Positions 61,700-64,000 of a DNA stretch of 64,000 bases are shown here, one piece after another. This stretch comes from an uncultured Flavobacteriales bacterium (GTDB lineage: Bacteria > Bacteroidota > Bacteroidia > Flavobacteriales > Schleiferiaceae). The stretch is taken from positions 1 to 64,000 of the forward strand of contig CAJQHZ010000002.1 of NCBI GenBank assembly GCA_905478295.1, read 5' to 3'. Every line of letters starts with the position of its first letter. The stretch's first letter is position 1. The notes below the pieces were generated by a model. It made no database searches. It had not been told where the DNA came from and saw only the letters and a list, made by a program, of their open reading frames with translations. Position numbers and translations under genes: made by a program.

Positions 61700-62068
61700 T
61701 TAGCACCCGGGATCACTAGGATCGTAGGGTAACAGAACGATTTCTGTTTCTACAGTTTTGTTAGGCTCTAGTTTGATAAAGCCACAACCTATGTGTGTAA
61801 AAGGATTTTCACCTCTTGTTCCTAAAACCTTAAACACAGCTTCATAATCATATTCGAATTCAACAACACCGTCAAGACCAGTCACACCTATGAAATAAGC
61901 TTCTTCGCGGTAGCCAGGAACATCAACAGAGGCTTCCACGGTTACGTTTTGTATAGCAACACCGTTAGGATTGGTGATTTTAATTCTAAAAGGATAAGTA
62001 GGGTTTTCTATCTGACACCCGGTAAGGAGCAGCGCTGAAAAAGCAAAAAGAGCAATAATACGTTTCAT
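61700..62068 (-). CDS. Lipoprotein with carboxypeptidase-regulatory-like fold, copy 2
   Basis: Lipobox LLTGC near residue 18, then NPNGVAIQNVTVEASV and a GVTGLDGVVEFEY turn, the pattern of a transthyretin/carboxypeptidase-regulatory-like beta sandwich. The C-terminal part contains HIGCGFIKLEPNKTVET and ends in Cys. It resembles the next gene in layout (NGV-IQN, GC-hinge, VE-VxxYP end), so the two are tandem paralogues. One-base overlap (TAATG) couples them. Function unknown. Confidence 0.65.
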   Translation of the reverse strand: MKRIIALFAFSALLLTGCQIENPTYPFRIKITNPNGVAIQNVTVEASVDVPGYREEAYFIGVTGLDGVVEFEYDYEAVFKVLGTRGENPFTHIGCGFIKLEPNKTVETEIVLLPYDPSDPGC

Positions 62069-62418
62069 TATTCTACACAGCCGTTTGGTTCGCCGATGGG
62101 GTAAATTACAACATTTACTTCAACTGTCTCGCCCTTTACAAGTCGAACGTAGTTACAGCCTTCATAAATCATTTTCCAAGCTTTGAGGTCGTAATAAGCT
62201 TCGAACCCGGAACGAAAGATAAGTTCACCGCTAGGATCCGTGAAATTGTACCACTCTGTAGCACCTGCTACTGGCGCAAACATTTTAACAGCAGCATTTT
62301 GAATAGGTACACCATTCTCATTAACCACTTTTACCTTCACAAAGTATTCTTCCACCACCTCTTCTTGACAGGAAGTAAGAATAAATCCAATGAGTACTAA
62401 AAGAATAAATCGTTTCAT
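62068..62418 (-). CDS. Lipoprotein with carboxypeptidase-regulatory-like fold, copy 1
   Basis: Lipobox ILTSC at residue 17, then VVNENGVPIQNAAVKMF and FTDPSGELIFRSG, the same fold as the following gene. YEGCNYVRLVKGETVEVNVV corresponds to HIGCGFIKLEPNKTVET in its neighbour, and both end with a Cys-containing tail. The first gene of a two-gene unit; TAGCTTTG on the minus strand at 62452-62459 is its probable -7 box. Confidence 0.65.
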   Translation of the reverse strand: MKRFILLVLIGFILTSCQEEVVEEYFVKVKVVNENGVPIQNAAVKMFAPVAGATEWYNFTDPSGELIFRSGFEAYYDLKAWKMIYEGCNYVRLVKGETVEVNVVIYPIGEPNGCVE

Positions 62419-62431
62419 GCGGGGAATTCTG

Positions 62432-62439
62432 TAATTTTG
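62432..62439 (+). promoter_or_regulatory. -7 promoter element of pheS
   Basis: TAATTTTG, an exact TAnnTTTG match, lies 40 bases before the pheS ATG. A divergent -7 box (TAGCTTTG, minus, 62452-62459) for the lipoprotein pair lies 12 bases away, so the two promoters overlap. Confidence 0.6.
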
Positions 62440-62479
62440 CCAAATCTACAACAAAGCTAACGTATTAGAACGGCCAATT

Positions 62480-63496
62480 ATGCTGGAAAGAGTCGAAAAT
62501 TTAAAAAGTCAGGTCGAAGCTACCTCCCTCACAAACAAGGAAGAAGCTGAAATTTTCCGTTTACAGTACCTAAGCAAAAAGGGTGCTATTCAGGAGCTTT
62601 TTAAAGCATTCAGAGAAGTTCCGGCAGATCAGAAGAAGGCATTCGGTGCAGCGCTAAACACCTTGAAAGATCTTGCTGAGGTCAAGCACAAAGAGGCCTT
62701 AGAGGAATTAGAGTCATCTGCCATTGTAGGTCAAAACGGAGATTTAACACGTCCCGGGCAACCTCAGGAGCTAGGGGCTATTCACCCAATTAATGCCATT
62801 AAAGATGAGATTGTAGATATTTTTAAGCGCATAGGTTTTAATGTTAGCGAAGGGCCTGAAGTTGAAGACGATTGGCACAATTTTACGGCATTAAATTTCC
62901 CTGAAGAGCACCCTGCTCGAGACATGCAGGACACGTTTTTTGTTCAGCGTAATCCAGATTGGGCACTAAGAACGCACACCTCTAGCGTTCAAGTTCGTGC
63001 TATGGAAAATAACCAGCCACCAATTCGTACTATTAGCCCTGGTCGCGTTTTTAGAAATGAGGCAATAAGTGCACGTAGCCACTGTATTTTTCATCAAATC
63101 GAAGGGCTTTATATAGACAAGGATGTAAGCTTTGCAGATTTAAAGCAAGTGCTTATGTACTTCGCTAAAGAGTTTTTTGGAAAAGCGAAAATCCGCATGC
63201 GACCATCGTACTTCCCTTTTACAGAGCCGAGCGCCGAGGTCGATGTGTATTGGGGATTAGAAAACGAGATAGATTACAAAATAACGAAAGGTACAGGCTG
63301 GCTTGAGGTAATGGGCTGCGGCATGGTAGACCCTAACGTTTTACGCGATAGCGGCATTGACCCAGACGTTTATACAGGATATGCGTTTGGAATGGGCATT
63401 GAGCGCATTGCCATGAACCGCTACCAAATTCCAGATATTCGCCTATTCACGGAAAACGATAAGCGCTTTTTAGAGCAGTTCAAAACGGGACTATAG
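62480..63496 (+). CDS. pheS: Phenylalanyl-tRNA synthetase alpha subunit
   Basis: The catalytic subunit of the heterotetramer. An N-terminal coiled coil (residues about 1-85) binds tRNA. Class II motif 2 is GRVFRNEAISARSHCIFHQIEG and motif 3 is YAFGMGIERIAMNRYQIPD. WLEVMGCGMVDPNVL is another family block. Length 338 is normal. pheT is not adjacent, so the beta subunit is encoded elsewhere, as is common in Bacteroidota. Its last 6 bases overlap the convergent pterin dehydratase gene. Confidence 0.96.
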   Translation: MLERVENLKSQVEATSLTNKEEAEIFRLQYLSKKGAIQELFKAFREVPADQKKAFGAALNTLKDLAEVKHKEALEELESSAIVGQNGDLTRPGQPQELGAIHPINAIKDEIVDIFKRIGFNVSEGPEVEDDWHNFTALNFPEEHPARDMQDTFFVQRNPDWALRTHTSSVQVRAMENNQPPIRTISPGRVFRNEAISARSHCIFHQIEGLYIDKDVSFADLKQVLMYFAKEFFGKAKIRMRPSYFPFTEPSAEVDVYWGLENEIDYKITKGTGWLEVMGCGMVDPNVLRDSGIDPDVYTGYAFGMGIERIAMNRYQIPDIRLFTENDKRFLEQFKTGL

Positions 63497-63754
63497 GTGA
63501 TATTCTTGGTAGAAAAGGTCTATTGCAGCAGCTAATAGATGGTCTTTAGCGGTAACTATATTCCCGTCATCGTGTGTGGAAAGAGACAGACGTACAGATG
63601 TATAGTCAATGTGTATGTTCGGATGATGGTGGTGTTCTTCTGAAAGCGCAGCTACCTCATTTACAAAATCAATTGCCACTATAAACGTGGGAAACACGAA
63701 CGAGCGTCGCAATGTATGCTCTTGCTCCTTCCATAAATGTTGTTTGAGTTCCAT
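63491..63754 (-). CDS. 4a-hydroxytetrahydrobiopterin dehydratase
   Basis: Pterin-4a-carbinolamine dehydratase fold. The signature SEEHHHHPNIHIDYTSVRLSL contains the catalytic His triplet, and FPTFIVAIDFVNEVAAL leads into it. The frame extends to 63808, but the ATG at 63754 (MELKQHLWKEQE) gives family length (87 residues). It recycles oxidised pterin cofactor, or has the DCoH-like structural role. It is preceded upstream by pyruvate kinase, with a hairpin terminator between them. Confidence 0.9.
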   Translation of the reverse strand: MELKQHLWKEQEHTLRRSFVFPTFIVAIDFVNEVAALSEEHHHHPNIHIDYTSVRLSLSTHDDGNIVTAKDHLLAAAIDLFYQEYHL

Positions 63755-63768
63755 AGTGTTAAAAATAA

Positions 63769-63797
63769 GAAAAGCCCAGCGTTTGCCGGGCCTTTCA
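63769..63797. terminator. Hairpin terminator behind pyruvate kinase
   Basis: AAAGCCC pairs with GGGC-C-TTT across a ~10-base loop, with AT-rich flanks, between the pyk stop and the pterin dehydratase start on the minus strand. Confidence 0.55.
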
Positions 63798-63819
63798 ACG
63801 ATAAACAAGTTTAGGCCAC

Positions 63820-64000
63820 CTAATTAATAGCTGATATTTTAAGCATGTTCGTGAACCCACGCTCTTGAATAGGCATAGAAGCTATGTTCACAATAAGATC
63901 ACCGTCTTTTACAGTGCCGCTCTCTTTTAGGATCGCTTTAATGTCTTTAAAGCTCTGATCAGTACTCTCCATTTTATCGTAAAAGAAAGCCTCTACCCCC
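63820..64000 (-). CDS. pyk: Pyruvate kinase, C-terminal fragment
   Basis: The last 59 codons of a gene entering from the right edge. GVEAFFYDKMESTDQSF, a GDLIVNIASMPIQERGFTN segment and the end MLKISAIN match the C-terminal regulatory domain of pyruvate kinase, which makes ATP and pyruvate from phosphoenolpyruvate. The stop codon is the complement of 63820-63822. Glycolytic pgk lies 3 kb away but on another transcript. Confidence 0.85.
   Translation of the reverse strand, partial: GVEAFFYDKMESTDQSFKDIKAILKESGTVKDGDLIVNIASMPIQERGFTNMLKISAIN

Noticed and set aside
1-64000. CRISPR arrays, insertion sequences, prophage genes, rRNA operons
   Set aside because: I found no regularly spaced repeats, transposase or phage structural genes and no rRNA-like segments in the window.

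Overview
The window is chromosomal DNA of a member of the Bacteroidota, most likely order Flavobacteriales. Evidence: a secreted GH13 enzyme with a type IX secretion C-terminal domain, Bacteroidota-type -7 boxes (TAnnTTTG) in front of many genes, a GT117/DUF2723 membrane protein, DUF4956 and DUF2490 proteins, GSCFA and DUF4175-like proteins, a flavobacterial-type MutS2 and a 573-residue lysyl-tRNA synthetase. Nothing looks like a prophage, insertion sequence or CRISPR array. Both window edges cut genes: a secreted protein at the left and pyruvate kinase at the right.

Layout. 0-14 kb: PqqB-like hydrolase and amino-acid oxidase, proline iminopeptidase-like lipoprotein, DUF4956/DUF2490 pair, a small membrane peptide with a membrane-anchored sulfotransferase, the GH13 amylase, two small conserved genes, and a minus-strand cluster of outer-membrane protein, lipB, serine hydrolase and a double-ATPase peptide transporter subunit. 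14-31 kb: lysS, mutS2, rnr, tRNA-Gln, GT117 protein, Lhr-type helicase, FMN reductase, gatC, plsC, trpS. 31-41 kb: SDR, trkA-like, cystathionine gamma-synthase and bacilliredoxin, gltX-folB, tRNA-Cys, gapN, a beta-lactamase-fold hydrolase and an M1 peptidase. 41-48 kb: phenylacetyl-CoA epoxidase genes (paaE divergent from paaABC, no paaD) and a metal-uptake operon whose first permease is fused to a complete DtxR/MntR-type repressor. 48-64 kb: ALDH7, GSCFA, Nudix, rpiB, DUF4175-like, ybeY, mnmG, a methyltransferase, holB, pgk, cvpA, two related lipoproteins, pheS and a pterin dehydratase.

Most striking points. (1) The 402-base AT-rich gap between the divergent Nudix and rpiB genes is a strong candidate for the chromosomal replication origin. 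Plus-strand GC skew changes from C-rich to G-rich there, mnmG (gidA) lies 4 kb away, and two ParB-binding parS palindromes, one perfect, lie 2 and 6 kb to the right. (2) The permease-repressor fusion keeps the DtxR-family metal ligands at collinear spacing. A matching inverted repeat sits between the -7 box and the start codon of its own operon, suggesting a self-regulated manganese or iron importer like chlamydial YtgCR. The operon lacks an ATPase gene. (3) The two tRNA genes are followed, in the same orientation, by related hairpins with a conserved core and different outer stems.
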